Of a DNA stretch of 64,000 bases, positions 1 to 9,016 are shown piece after piece (the stretch's first letter is position 1; the number at the start of each line of letters is the position of its first letter). Under the pieces are notes generated by a model. It was not told the origin of the DNA. It saw nothing but the letters and a program-made list of their open reading frames with translations, and did not search any database. The position numbers and the translations under genes were made by a program. The DNA is from Variovorax boronicumulans. GTDB taxonomy: Bacteria > Pseudomonadota > Gammaproteobacteria > Burkholderiales > Burkholderiaceae_C. The stretch lies in contig NZ_JARXVG010000003.1 in NCBI RefSeq assembly GCF_029892485.1, forward strand, positions 62,001 to 126,000, in the 5' to 3' direction.

Positions 1-1
1 C

Positions 2-2800
2 ACCTATGCCGGCATCGCGCCGACGAGCACCGTGAGCGTGGGATCGGTGGGCAACGAGCGCACCGTCACCAACGTGGCGGCCGGCCGCGTGAGCAGCACC
101 AGCACCGATGCGATCAACGGCAGCCAGCTGGCAGCGGCCTACACGGCAGTGGAGAGCCTGTCGACCTCGACGTCCACGGGCCTGAGCACGGCCACGAGCA
201 GCATCGGCAGCCTGTCCACGACATTGAGTTCGTCCACGAGCGGTCTTGCGAGCCTGTCGAGTGCGTTGAGCACGACGGACAGCAGCCTGGGCAGCTTGTC
301 GACCTCGACCTCGACGGGGCTGAGCACAGCGACCAGTGGCATTTCCAGTTTGTCGACATCGACATCCACCGGTCTGAGCACCGCGACGAGCGGCATCGCG
401 AGTCTGTCCACTGGCTTGAGCACGACGGACAGCACCGTGGCGAGTCTGTCGACGTCGACGTCGACCGGACTGAGCACAGTCACGAGCAGCGTCGGCAGCC
501 TCTCGACTTCCACTTCGACGGGCATCAGCAGCCTGTCCACTGGTCTGAGCACTGCGACAAGCGGCATCGCGAGCCTGTCCACTGGCTTGAGTACGACGGA
601 CAGCACCGTGACCAGCCTGTCGACTTCGACATCGACCGGTCTGAGCACAGCAACGAGCGGCATCAGCAGCTTGTCGACGGGCTTGAGCACGACAGACAGC
701 ACCGTGGCCAGCCTGTCGACTTCCACCTCGACGGGCATCAGCAGCCTGTCTACCGGCCTGAGCACGGCAACCAGCGGCATCGTGAGCCTGTCCACTGGCC
801 TGAGCACAACGGACAGCACCGTGGCCAGCCTGTCGACATCGACATCGACCGGCCTGAGCACAGTCACTAGCAGCGTCGGCAGCCTCTCGACTTCCACTTC
901 GACGGGCATCAGCAGCCTGTCCACCGGCCTGAGCACCGCGACAAGCGGCATCGCGAGTCTGTCCACTGGCTTGAGCACGACGGACAGCACCGTGGCGAGT
1001 CTGTCGACTTCGACGTCAACCGGTCTGAGCACTGCAACGAGCAGCATCGGCAGTCTCTCCACGGGACTGAGCACGGCGACCAGCAGCATCGGCAGCTTGT
1101 CCACCGGGCTGAGCACGACAGACAGCAACCTCGCCAGCTTGTCGACGTCGACTTCCACGGGACTGAGCACTGCGACCAGCAGCATCGGCAGCCTCTCGAC
1201 CTCGACCTCGACAGGCATCAGCAGCCTGTCCACGGGCCTGAGCACGGTCACCAGCAGCGTCGACAGCCTCTCGACCTCCACCTCGACGGGTATCAGCAGC
1301 CTGTCCACCGGACTGAGCACCGCGACAAGCGGCATCTCTAGCCTGTCGACCGGCTTGAGCACTGCAACGAGCAGCATCGGCAGCCTCTCCACGGGCCTGA
1401 GCACGGTCACGAGCAGCGTCGACAGCCTTTCGACTTCCACCTCGACGGGCATCAGCAGCCTGTCGACCGGCTTGAGCACGGCGACCAGCAGCATCGGCAG
1501 CTTGTCCACCGGCCTGAGCACCGCCACCAGCAGCATCGGCAGCCTGTCCACCGGCCTGAGCACCGTCACCAGCAGCGTGGACAGCCTGTCGACGGGCATG
1601 AGCACGGCAACCAGCAGCGTCTCGAGCCTTTCCACGGGCCTGAGCACCACCGACAGCAATCTCGCGAGCCTCTCGACTTCGACCTCCACCGGGTTGAGCA
1701 CGGCAACCAGCAGCATCGGCAGCCTGTCGACGGGCATGGTCAGCCTGTCCACCGGACTGAGCACTGTCACCAGCGGCGTGGGAAGCCTGTCGACCTCGTT
1801 GAACATCACGAACAACAACGTCACCAGCCTGAGCACGTCGGTCGACAACATCTACAACAACGGCACCAAGTACTTCCACGCCCGCTCGACGGCGGCGGAC
1901 TCCGTGGCCAGCGGGGCGGAAGCCGTGGCGATCGGTCCGCAGTCGGTGGCCAGCGGCGACAACTCCTTCGCTGCCGGCAACGGTGCGCAGGCCACGGCCA
2001 ATGGCGCGGTGGCCGTGGGCTTCGGTGCCCAGGCCACGGGCGGCGATGGCATCGCGATCGGCACCAACGCCCGCGCAACGGGTAGCGGCACCGCCATCGG
2101 CTTCGGCGCGGTGGTGCAGCAAGCCGGCGGCGTGGCACTGGGTTCGGGCTCGGTGGCGTCCACGGCAGCGGGCGTGCAGGGCTACGTGCCAGGCACCGCG
2201 ACTGCGCAGCAGGCGGCAGCGATCCGGGCGACCACCAGCACGCAGGCTGCGGTGTCCGTGGGCGATGCGGCCAACGGCCAGTTCCGCCAGATCACCGGCG
2301 TGGCAGCGGGTACGGCCGACAGCGATGCGACCAACGTGGCGCAACTGCGGGCCGCTTCTGGTGCGGTCGCGGCGGGCAGCGTGCAGTACGCGACCAACGC
2401 GGACGGCTCGGTCAACTACGGCCAAGTCAACCTGGGCAACGGGCAGGCGCCGAACGGCACACGCGTCTCGAACGTGGCGCCGGGCATCGCGCCGACGGAC
2501 GCCGTCAACCTGGGCCAATTGACGGCCGTGCAGGGCCAGCTGCAAGGCCAGCTCGCCAGCACGCAGCGCATTGCCTACTCCGGCGTGGCGATGGCCACGG
2601 CCATGAGCTCGATGCCGCAGGTGATGACGCCGGGCAAGACGCTGCTGTCGGTCGGCGTGGGCAACTACTCGGGCTACAACGCGCTGGCCATCGGCTTCTC
2701 GTCGCGCTCGGACAACGGCAAGTGGGTCTACAAGGTCAACGGCGGCTACAGCGGCACCAAGTTCAACATCGGCGTGGGGGTGGGATATGAATTCGAATAA
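2..2800 (+). CDS. Trimeric autotransporter adhesin (YadA/BpaC type), 3' part
   Basis: This is the C-terminal part of a surface adhesin; the frame is open to the first base, so the true start lies outside the window. A threonine/serine-rich stalk at 155-1825 is built from 39 units that all begin SLS and are 7, 11, 14 or 18 residues long, as expected for a trimeric coiled coil. A YadA-like head of short AVAIG/ATAIG-type repeats follows (about 1870-2170), then neck/HIM-like segments containing DATNVAQLRA and DAVNLGQL. The last 75 or so residues (from about 2570) form the four-strand membrane anchor, ending GYEFE; the final residue is not the usual aromatic. Such proteins are secreted by the type V route and mediate adhesion. 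The BamE-like lipoprotein gene starts 37 bases downstream and is probably co-transcribed. Confidence 0.93.
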   Translation, partial: TYAGIAPTSTVSVGSVGNERTVTNVAAGRVSSTSTDAINGSQLAAAYTAVESLSTSTSTGLSTATSSIGSLSTTLSSSTSGLASLSSALSTTDSSLGSLSTSTSTGLSTATSGISSLSTSTSTGLSTATSGIASLSTGLSTTDSTVASLSTSTSTGLSTVTSSVGSLSTSTSTGISSLSTGLSTATSGIASLSTGLSTTDSTVTSLSTSTSTGLSTATSGISSLSTGLSTTDSTVASLSTSTSTGISSLSTGLSTATSGIVSLSTGLSTTDSTVASLSTSTSTGLSTVTSSVGSLSTSTSTGISSLSTGLSTATSGIASLSTGLSTTDSTVASLSTSTSTGLSTATSSIGSLSTGLSTATSSIGSLSTGLSTTDSNLASLSTSTSTGLSTATSSIGSLSTSTSTGISSLSTGLSTVTSSVDSLSTSTSTGISSLSTGLSTATSGISSLSTGLSTATSSIGSLSTGLSTVTSSVDSLSTSTSTGISSLSTGLSTATSSIGSLSTGLSTATSSIGSLSTGLSTVTSSVDSLSTGMSTATSSVSSLSTGLSTTDSNLASLSTSTSTGLSTATSSIGSLSTGMVSLSTGLSTVTSGVGSLSTSLNITNNNVTSLSTSVDNIYNNGTKYFHARSTAADSVASGAEAVAIGPQSVASGDNSFAAGNGAQATANGAVAVGFGAQATGGDGIAIGTNARATGSGTAIGFGAVVQQAGGVALGSGSVASTAAGVQGYVPGTATAQQAAAIRATTSTQAAVSVGDAANGQFRQITGVAAGTADSDATNVAQLRAASGAVAAGSVQYATNADGSVNYGQVNLGNGQAPNGTRVSNVAPGIAPTDAVNLGQLTAVQGQLQGQLASTQRIAYSGVAMATAMSSMPQVMTPGKTLLSVGVGNYSGYNALAIGFSSRSDNGKWVYKVNGGYSGTKFNIGVGVGYEFE
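155..1825 (+). repeat. Stalk-encoding tandem repeat of the adhesin (39 units)
   Basis: The stretch codes for 557 residues that split without remainder into 39 units each starting SLS: 23 of 14 residues, nine of 18, six of 11 and one of 7. DNA identity between units is high but codons vary (for example agc/tcg/tcc for serine), so the array is old or kept varied. The repeat forces long shadow frames on the minus strand. Such arrays commonly change length by recombination, so unit number may differ between strains. Confidence 0.9.
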
Positions 2801-2837
2801 CCGGCTGGCGTGCGAGCGGAACCTGAAGGAGTCTTTC

Positions 2838-3257
2838 ATGGCATTCGCAGGGCAACGCGCATCCCGGATCTGCATCGCCGCGATCGGTGTCGCGGCGCTT
2901 GCGGCCCTGCAGGGCTGCACCTCCTATGTGAGCAAGGGCATCACCGACGACGGCAAGGCCGAAGAGCTCGTGTGGCCTGCCGAGCGCAATGCGCGGCAAC
3001 CGGAGGGAAGCTTTCCGAACCGCGACAACCTGCGTGCAGTGCGCCCGGGCGACACCAAGAACCAGCTCTACGAATTGCTGGGCCGCCCGCACTTCGAGGA
3101 AGGAATGTTCGCGGTGCGCGAGTGGGACTACATCTTCAGGTTCCGTTCGGGCGGGGACGAGGTCGCCACCTGCCGCTACAAGGTGATCTTCGACAGGGAC
3201 TACAAGGCGCAGAGCTTCCATTGGCTGCCCGCTGCCTGCGCCGGCCAGGCTTCGTGA
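2838..3257 (+). CDS. SmpA/OmlA (BamE-like) outer-membrane lipoprotein
   Basis: A 139-residue lipoprotein. The chosen ATG has a GAAGGA ribosome site 8 bases upstream; the longer open frame runs back into the adhesin gene. Residues 10-27 form a signal peptide ending in the lipobox LQGC, with Cys27 the lipidated residue. The segment VRPGDTKNQLYELLGRPHF is the characteristic SmpA/OmlA start, in which Gly-Asp/Met and LLGxP are conserved in BamE. BamE proteins support outer-membrane beta-barrel assembly. Its position right after a trimeric autotransporter suggests a dedicated helper for adhesin insertion or stability; that role is inferred. It is not necessarily the housekeeping BamE. Confidence 0.8.
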   Translation: MAFAGQRASRICIAAIGVAALAALQGCTSYVSKGITDDGKAEELVWPAERNARQPEGSFPNRDNLRAVRPGDTKNQLYELLGRPHFEEGMFAVREWDYIFRFRSGGDEVATCRYKVIFDRDYKAQSFHWLPAACAGQAS

Positions 3258-3274
3258 TCGACGGCGTCGATCAC
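3254..3274. terminator. Bidirectional hairpin over two convergent stop codons
   Basis: Two perfect 9-base arms, GTGATCGAC and GTCGATCAC, flank a 3-base loop. The hairpin overlaps the stop codon of the lipoprotein gene on the plus strand and that of the desulfurase fusion on the minus strand. There is no T tract, so rho-independent termination is plausible but not proven. Confidence 0.5.
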
Positions 3275-5553
3275 GGCACTGGAACGGCGTGCGCGTTCCC
3301 GGCCTCTGCCACGTTCGCCGCAGCAGGCCACAGCGCAAGCCCGCCCGCCAGGCTCCAGGCCTGCGCATGCCCCAGACGGCGCAGGGCCCTGGCCGCCTGG
3401 GCGCTGCGGTTGCCGCTTCGGCAATAGAACAGCACCGGCGTCGTGGCCGGCAACGCGAGCCAGCCGGGCAGCGCATCGAGCAGGCGCGACAACGGCACCG
3501 CCGCCGCGTTGCCGCGCGTGGGGGCGCCCAGCGCCGGCCCTTCGCCCAGCCGCTGCTCGTAGGGTTCGCGCACATCCACCAGCACCAGCGCTGGATGTTC
3601 GCGCAGCAGCCGCCGCGCCTCGGCGGGAGCCACCTCGTGGCCCACGTCGCCGCAGCTGCCGCCATCGACCCGCGCGCCGCAGGCCAGGGTCTGGTATTCG
3701 GTGAGCGCGAGATCCTTTTCGAGTTCGGCTTTCGCCGTGGCGAACTGTTCGGCGTCCATGCGACCGAGCAGCACCTGCGCCAGCAGCGGCTGGGCGGCGC
3801 ACTCCCGCGCCATGGTGCTCGCGAAGCGGTCGTCGTAGTCGTGCGCCGGAAGCAGCAGCGTGTGAGGGCCCGCCGTCCGCTCGAGTTGCTGCAGCGAGGG
3901 CCCGAACGCCAGTGGCGCGCTCTGCGCGAAATCGCTCCGCCCGAGCGCGCCGGGCATCACGGTGTCGCCGACGAACGCCAGGCGGATGTTCATCTGCGCG
4001 TCGTGCAGCAGGTAGGCGGTCGAGTCCGCGGTATGGCCCGGGGTCGGGCGCCGGGTCAGCGTTTGCGCGCCGAGGCGGATCGCATCGGCATCCACCGGCC
4101 AGCCCAGCGCATCGACTTCGCCCGATGACAGCAGCTGCGCGGGCAGTGCGGCACGCAGTTCGGCGCCCGAGGACACGTGATCGCCATGGCCGTGCGTGTC
4201 GAGCACCGCGGCCAGCGTGTACCCTTGGCAGCGCAGCAGTTGCGCGATGCGTTCGGTCAGCGCGGGCAGCGGATCGATGACGACGCACCGCCGGGTTCCC
4301 GCGTCCGCCAGGAGGTAGCAACACGCGCCCTCCACCACGAAGCGCGTGAGGCCGTCGAGCGCATCGCCCGCGCGGGGCGCGCCGGCGGGCGTGTTCATGC
4401 AGCTCGCGCGCAGCGAAGCCCCGCAGGCTTCGATACGCGCGCAGGCCTCGTCGATGAAGGCCGAGTCGCTGGCCGGACCGAACGACAGCCGCACGGCCGA
4501 AGCCGCCTGCCAGGCGGGCAGCCCCATGGCCTGCAGCACATGGCTGGGCGCTGCCTTCGATGCGCTGCAAGCGGAGCCGCCGCTCACCCGCACATCGGCC
4601 GCATCGAACACGTCCAGCAGCAGCTTTGCGCTGAGGCCCGGCACGGAGAAATTGAGCGTCGTCGGCAGGCACGATGCGAAGGGCGCGTTGAACACGAGGC
4701 CGGGGAATGCGCTTGCCAGCGCGGCGGCGATGCGGTCGCGGTAGCTCGCCAGCGTCTGCGTGTCCCTGAAGGTCTGGCCGTCCTCGAGGGCCTCCAGCAC
4801 CGTGCCGAGGGCGGCGATGCCGGACATGTTCTCGGTGCCCGAGCGCAGCGCACCTTCCTGGCCGCCGCCCGCCATCAGGGGCGTGAACGGTGCGCCGTCG
4901 CGAACGTACAGCAGGCCGATGCCCTTGGGCGCATAGAGCTTGTGTCCGGAGAACGGCGCGTAGTCGATGCGCTGCGTCTCCAGCCGCAGCGCGAGCTTGC
5001 CCAGCGCCTGCACGCTGTCGACCATCCACAGGGCAGGGCTTGCGTCCAGCGCCTCTGCAATGCCGTCGAGGTCGCTGACCACGCCGGTTTCGTTGTTGGC
5101 GGCCATGGTGCAGACCAGCCCGGCCCGGCCCGCATGCGCGCGCAGCCATTGCAGGTCATGGCGGCCATCGCGCCCGACCGGGATCGGCAGCACCTGCAGG
5201 TTCAGGCCCAGCAGTTCGTTCCAGTGCCTGATCGCCTCGGGCACCGCCTTGTGCTCGGTCGCGCCGTACAGCAGGCAGTCCACGTCCTGGCGGCCGCGCA
5301 GGGAGCGCAACGCCGAAAGCACCGCCGTCTGGATGCCTTCGGTGGCACCGCTGAGAAAGAGCAGCCGGCCCGTGGGGGCGCCGAGCAGGCGGCGCGCGCG
5401 GGCCCGCACCGCGTCCATCAGCGCGCGTGCCTTCAGGCCCGTGCTGTGGACGCTGCTGGGATTGCCGAAGTCGTCGGCCATGGCAGCAAGTGCGGCGGCG
5501 CGTGCGCGAGGCAGCACAGGGGTGGTGGCGTTGGCGTCGAGGTAGATGTCCAT
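3271..5553 (-). CDS. Cysteine desulfurase-persulfide dioxygenase-rhodanese triple fusion
   Basis: A 760-residue protein with three sulfur enzymes in one chain. Residues 1-380 are a NifS/IscS-type PLP cysteine desulfurase: PLP lysine in SGHKL (Lys205) and a catalytic-loop cysteine in GSACSAS (Cys329). Residues 400-620 are an ETHE1-like metallo-beta-lactamase persulfide dioxygenase with THGHGDH at 453-459 and a later ligand in PAHDY (His571). Residues 645-750 are a rhodanese with active-site loop CRSGNRS (Cys711). The start is MDIYLDANATT at 5553; an upstream in-frame start would add 32 residues unlike the family. The likely role is to take sulfur from cysteine as persulfide and oxidise it to sulfite, that is cysteine/sulfide detoxification. 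It faces an Lrp-type regulator, which fits cysteine-responsive control; the combined reaction is inferred. Confidence 0.88.
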   Translation of the reverse strand: MDIYLDANATTPVLPRARAAALAAMADDFGNPSSVHSTGLKARALMDAVRARARRLLGAPTGRLLFLSGATEGIQTAVLSALRSLRGRQDVDCLLYGATEHKAVPEAIRHWNELLGLNLQVLPIPVGRDGRHDLQWLRAHAGRAGLVCTMAANNETGVVSDLDGIAEALDASPALWMVDSVQALGKLALRLETQRIDYAPFSGHKLYAPKGIGLLYVRDGAPFTPLMAGGGQEGALRSGTENMSGIAALGTVLEALEDGQTFRDTQTLASYRDRIAAALASAFPGLVFNAPFASCLPTTLNFSVPGLSAKLLLDVFDAADVRVSGGSACSASKAAPSHVLQAMGLPAWQAASAVRLSFGPASDSAFIDEACARIEACGASLRASCMNTPAGAPRAGDALDGLTRFVVEGACCYLLADAGTRRCVVIDPLPALTERIAQLLRCQGYTLAAVLDTHGHGDHVSSGAELRAALPAQLLSSGEVDALGWPVDADAIRLGAQTLTRRPTPGHTADSTAYLLHDAQMNIRLAFVGDTVMPGALGRSDFAQSAPLAFGPSLQQLERTAGPHTLLLPAHDYDDRFASTMARECAAQPLLAQVLLGRMDAEQFATAKAELEKDLALTEYQTLACGARVDGGSCGDVGHEVAPAEARRLLREHPALVLVDVREPYEQRLGEGPALGAPTRGNAAAVPLSRLLDALPGWLALPATTPVLFYCRSGNRSAQAARALRRLGHAQAWSLAGGLALWPAAANVAEAGNAHAVPVP

Positions 5554-5673
5554 TCGGGTGATTTCCGTGAGAGGAAGGGCGGGCAAACATTGCGCCGCGC
5601 ACCTGAAGAAGTCTGCCGGTCCGGCCTGGGTAGCCGCTTGCCTTTTCAACGGCTTGGCTCCATCAAATTAGAA

Positions 5674-5702
5674 TCACATGCTCTTTATCGGAGCAAATGT
5701 GA
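5674..5702. promoter_or_regulatory. Inverted repeat at the Lrp gene start (candidate autoregulatory site)
   Basis: TCACATGCTC and GAGCAAATGTGA are separated by 7 bases and are complementary except for two extra bases in the right arm. The site lies in the divergent spacer between the desulfurase fusion and the Lrp gene and overlaps the chosen GTG start. Lrp-family proteins often bind such imperfect palindromes near their own promoters; binding here is inferred. Confidence 0.4.
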
Positions 5703-6163
5703 AACTCGATTCCCTGGATATCAAGATTCTCGGCATCCTGCAGCGGGACGCCGAACAGCAGGTGGCCCACATCGCCGAGCAGATCGGCCTGTCCGCCACG
5801 CCGTGCTGGCGGCGCATCCAGCGCCTGAAGGAAGCCGGTGTCATCACGGGCACGGTGGCGCTGCTCGATCCGCGCAAGGTCAACGTGGCGGTGACGGTGT
5901 TCGTCTCGGTGCGCACCAGCACGCACACGCAGGAATGGCTGGACCGCTTCACGGCCACGGTCGATGCGATTCCGGAGGTGGTCGAGTTCTACCGGATGAG
6001 CGGCGACGTGGACTACCTCCTGCGCGTGGTGGTGCCCGACATCGCCGCCTATGACGCGGTCTACAAGCGCCTGATCTCGGGCACCAACCTGCACGACGTC
6101 AGTTCGAGCTTCGCCATGCAGGAGTTGAAGCAGACGACGGCGCTGCCGCTGGGCTATATCTGA
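5699..6163 (+). CDS. Lrp/AsnC family transcriptional regulator
   Basis: A 154-residue regulator: N-terminal winged helix-turn-helix (LDSLDIKILGILQRD at residues 3-17, recognition region around GLSATPCWRRIQRL) and a C-terminal RAM/AsnC ligand domain. The GTG start is preferred because CGGAG lies 5 bases upstream and the length is typical; an ATG at 5678 would add 7 residues and lies in an inverted repeat. It is transcribed away from the desulfurase/dioxygenase/rhodanese gene. Lrp proteins of the DecR/CyuR kind respond to cysteine and switch on cysteine detoxification, so this is the probable local activator; the ligand is inferred. Confidence 0.88.
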   Translation: MKLDSLDIKILGILQRDAEQQVAHIAEQIGLSATPCWRRIQRLKEAGVITGTVALLDPRKVNVAVTVFVSVRTSTHTQEWLDRFTATVDAIPEVVEFYRMSGDVDYLLRVVVPDIAAYDAVYKRLISGTNLHDVSSSFAMQELKQTTALPLGYI

Positions 6164-6182
6164 GGGCGTTCGAGCCGTCCCG

Positions 6183-7712
6183 CTACACGGGCTCGGGCCG
6201 CGCCGAGATGCAGACGCGGTTGCGCCCGCCCGTCTTCGCCTCGTACAACGCCTTGTCCGCCGATTGAATCAGCTCCTTGGGCTGGCCCGTGCCCGGCACG
6301 GGGCTGAGCGCGTCCACGCCGGCGCTCAGCGTCACGAAGCCGTCGGAACTCCCGGTGTGCACGATCTTCAATTCGCGAACCGCGCTGCGGATTCGCTCTG
6401 CCAGGATGGCGGCGCCGGCCGCATCGGTGTTCGGCAGCAGCACCGCAAGTTCTTCCCCGCCATACCGTGCCGCAAGGTCTCCCGGACGCCGGGAGGCGAG
6501 CCTGGCGATGGTCTGGCCGATCGATTGCAGGCACTCGTCGCCAGCCGCGTGGCCGTAGATGTCGTTGTATTGCTTGAAGCGGTCCACATCCATCAATATG
6601 AGCGCCAGCGTGCCCGCTTCGCGGATGGCCCGGTTGAATTCGTTGTCCAGGGTCACGTCGAATTGCCGGCGATTCGCAAGGCCTGTGAGGCCGTCCTCCA
6701 TGGCGAGCGTGTTGAGGGTCTTGTTCAGCGTCTCCAGCGCGTCGCGCGCCCGGCGCAGCTCCCCCTCGGCCTGGGTTCGCAATTCCACCTGCTGGACCAG
6801 GCGCCATCCCACGAAGCCGGCCAGCGACACCAGGAGGACGACGCCCGCGGTATGCCAGAGTGTTTCGCGCCACCAGGCGGCAAGAATTTCGTCCTTGGAC
6901 AATGCCGCGGCAACGAACAACGGATAGCCGTCCAGACGCCGGAAGCTGTTCAGGCGCGTCACGCCGTCCTGCGCGGACTTGATCTGGGCAGTTCCGACCG
7001 GGCCTCCGGCAACGTAGGTGCGGAAGAGTTCGGTGTCGAGCATGTTCCTGCCAACCACGTCGGCGCTGTAGGGCCGCCGGGTCATCATCGTCCCGTTCTC
7101 GAGCACCAGCGCCACCGCGCCGGCCTGGCCGATGTCGAGGCTGTCGTAGAACTTCATGAGGAAGTCGATCTCGATCGTCGCAAGCGCCACCCCCGCAAAG
7201 CTGCCGTCCGCATGGCTGATGCGCCGCGACACGGGAATGAGCAGCTTGCCATTGGTCCGGCTCTTCACCGGAATGCTGATGTGCGGCCCGCGTTCCTCGT
7301 GCGTGCGATGAAATACAAAGTACGCCCTGCTCGCATTGTTCAGGTTCTCCGGCGGCTTCTGCCGGGAATTGGCGACCCAGTTGCCGTTTTCATCGTAGAT
7401 GTGCAAGGCGTCGAGCTGGGGCAGTTCGGCGGCCTGCGCGGCCAGCACCTTGCGCAGCCTGTCGATGGCGGCCGGACCGGTGCCGTCATGTTCGACGCGT
7501 TCCACGATGCCGACCAACGCGGTGTCTGCCTTCTTGATCGTGTCGTCCGCGTGTTGCGCCATGGCGCGCGCGAGGTTCGACGTCGCAACATTCATCTGGC
7601 GCAGTTGCACCGCGCGCGCATGCCAGCTGTTCCAGAAGTCGATCGCCACGAGCGTGAAGCAGACAATGGCCACGAAGGCCATCGTGCGAAGGGTGAGGGA
7701 TCGGCGAAACAC
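6183..7712 (-). CDS. Membrane diguanylate cyclase with periplasmic Cache domain
   Basis: A 509-residue GGDEF enzyme that makes cyclic di-GMP from two GTP. A first membrane helix (about residues 10-27) is followed by a double-Cache-like periplasmic sensor region, a second helix around residues 280-302, a short coiled coil rich in Glu/Arg, and the cyclase domain. The active motif is GGEEL (residues 418-422), a permitted GGDEF variant. RPGD five residues before it is the RxxD inhibitory site, so product inhibition is expected. It lies 108 bases downstream of an AraC-type gene on the same strand. The signal sensed is unknown; an amino acid or carboxylate is common for such domains. Confidence 0.88.
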   Translation of the reverse strand: MFRRSLTLRTMAFVAIVCFTLVAIDFWNSWHARAVQLRQMNVATSNLARAMAQHADDTIKKADTALVGIVERVEHDGTGPAAIDRLRKVLAAQAAELPQLDALHIYDENGNWVANSRQKPPENLNNASRAYFVFHRTHEERGPHISIPVKSRTNGKLLIPVSRRISHADGSFAGVALATIEIDFLMKFYDSLDIGQAGAVALVLENGTMMTRRPYSADVVGRNMLDTELFRTYVAGGPVGTAQIKSAQDGVTRLNSFRRLDGYPLFVAAALSKDEILAAWWRETLWHTAGVVLLVSLAGFVGWRLVQQVELRTQAEGELRRARDALETLNKTLNTLAMEDGLTGLANRRQFDVTLDNEFNRAIREAGTLALILMDVDRFKQYNDIYGHAAGDECLQSIGQTIARLASRRPGDLAARYGGEELAVLLPNTDAAGAAILAERIRSAVRELKIVHTGSSDGFVTLSAGVDALSPVPGTGQPKELIQSADKALYEAKTGGRNRVCISARPEPV

Positions 7713-7820
7713 GATGTCCTTTCAGGCAGTGCGTGCCTTGCCCCACTTTGGCACATGTCCACGGGTCGGCGGGCGTTTTCTTGTGTCCAGCGGCCCGCTC
7801 GACGCATGCCGCTCGTCGCA

Positions 7821-8834
7821 TCAGGAGGCGCGCAGTCCTCGCGTTTCCGACGGCCGTTCCCCGAAGCGTGCGCGGTACTGCGCCGCAAAGTGCCCCAGGT
7901 GAAGAAAACCGTACTTCTGCGCCACCTCGCGCACACCGGTTCCGGCCACGCCGGCGGATGCCTGCAGTTCGGCCCGCACCCGGTCGAGCCGGATCTCGCG
8001 CAGGAACTCCATCGGCCCCTGGCCCGCATGCTGGCGAAACGCCAACTGCAGCGCGCGCGCACTGCAGCCGACCTCGCGGCAAACGTCAGCCAGCGACAAG
8101 GGCAGGTCGGCGTTCGCCGCCATGTACTCCTGCGCCCTGCGCACCGCGCGCGGCAGCAGGCGGCGCTGCGTGTCTCCGGCGAGTGCGCGGGAGTGGTTGT
8201 GCCGCGCCGACATCAGCAGGCTGGCCATCAGGTACGCCTCGGCATGCTCGGCCAGGGGGCTACCGGCCTGCAGCGCGTTGCCGGCGTCGAGCGTGAGTCG
8301 CAGGTAGTCGATGAAATGCACCAGCGGCGCGAGCGTGGGGTTGTCCAGCGGCACGCCCAGGTCGAACACCAGCGGCTGCCCGACCGGCGCCTGCAGCAGG
8401 GACTCGAGCCGCGCGATCAACGCGGCGCGGGACAACTGCACGATCAGGTGCGGGCTGCTGTCGGCCCAGCGCATCGAGAGCGGTTCGGTGGGCGAGGGCA
8501 GCGAAGCGAGGCGCGGCGTTGCTTCCACGTACTGCGCGCCGCAGCGGATCTCGGCGCCGCCGCGCAGCGGGATCTGCAGCAGGAAAAAGTCCTGCAGGTA
8601 GCCCGGGTCGATCTGCACCCCCGGCCCGTACTGCACGTAATTGAGGCTCACGTCCCGGTGCAGCCGCGCGCTGTGGTGGCAGGCGTCCAGTTCGGTGCGG
8701 GGCCGCAGCATGACCAGGCCGTGCGGGCAGAACACGCGGGCCACGCTTTCGCGGGCCTCGTCCATGTCGTGGCTCTCGAACAGCCGATAGCGCTGCAGCG
8801 GCAGAGACAACGATGGGGTCGTGAGGGTTTCCAT
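7821..8834 (-). CDS. AraC family transcriptional regulator
   Basis: A 337-residue regulator with an N-terminal AraC-binding-like sensory region and a C-terminal double helix-turn-helix (from about residue 235; first helix-turn-helix LSLADVCREVGCSARALQLA, second VREVAQKYGFLHLGHFAAQYR). The ATG at 8834 is chosen although the ribosome site is weak; a longer frame starts at 8915. It is divergent from the dehydrogenase/StyA/StyA2B/hydrolase operon across 182 bases, so it is the best candidate for its activator. This assignment rests on position only. Confidence 0.82.
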   Translation of the reverse strand: METLTTPSLSLPLQRYRLFESHDMDEARESVARVFCPHGLVMLRPRTELDACHHSARLHRDVSLNYVQYGPGVQIDPGYLQDFFLLQIPLRGGAEIRCGAQYVEATPRLASLPSPTEPLSMRWADSSPHLIVQLSRAALIARLESLLQAPVGQPLVFDLGVPLDNPTLAPLVHFIDYLRLTLDAGNALQAGSPLAEHAEAYLMASLLMSARHNHSRALAGDTQRRLLPRAVRRAQEYMAANADLPLSLADVCREVGCSARALQLAFRQHAGQGPMEFLREIRLDRVRAELQASAGVAGTGVREVAQKYGFLHLGHFAAQYRARFGERPSETRGLRAS

Positions 8835-9016
8835 GGGGCAGGGGCACCGTAGCAAAAACCGTCCCCGCCCACAATTCGGGCCTCCCCTCGGCAAAAACCT
8901 GCGCGCCAGGGACATCGCCTGCGTTTGCGGGACTCGCCGCAGGGCCTCCTCGCCCTAACGTTCGCTCCACAGGCCAGCCGGGCCTGCCGATCGATCAACC
9001 GAGGAGAGCAAGCGTC

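Noticed and set aside
155..1825. Short regular repeats that might suggest a CRISPR array
   Set aside because: The repeats are in-frame coding units without spacers of unique sequence.
139..1851. Minus-strand open frame of 570 residues through the adhesin repeat
   Set aside because: It mirrors the plus-strand repeat (PVDRLLMPVEVEVERL units), lacks a ribosome site and has no domain; the repeat codon choice keeps it open.
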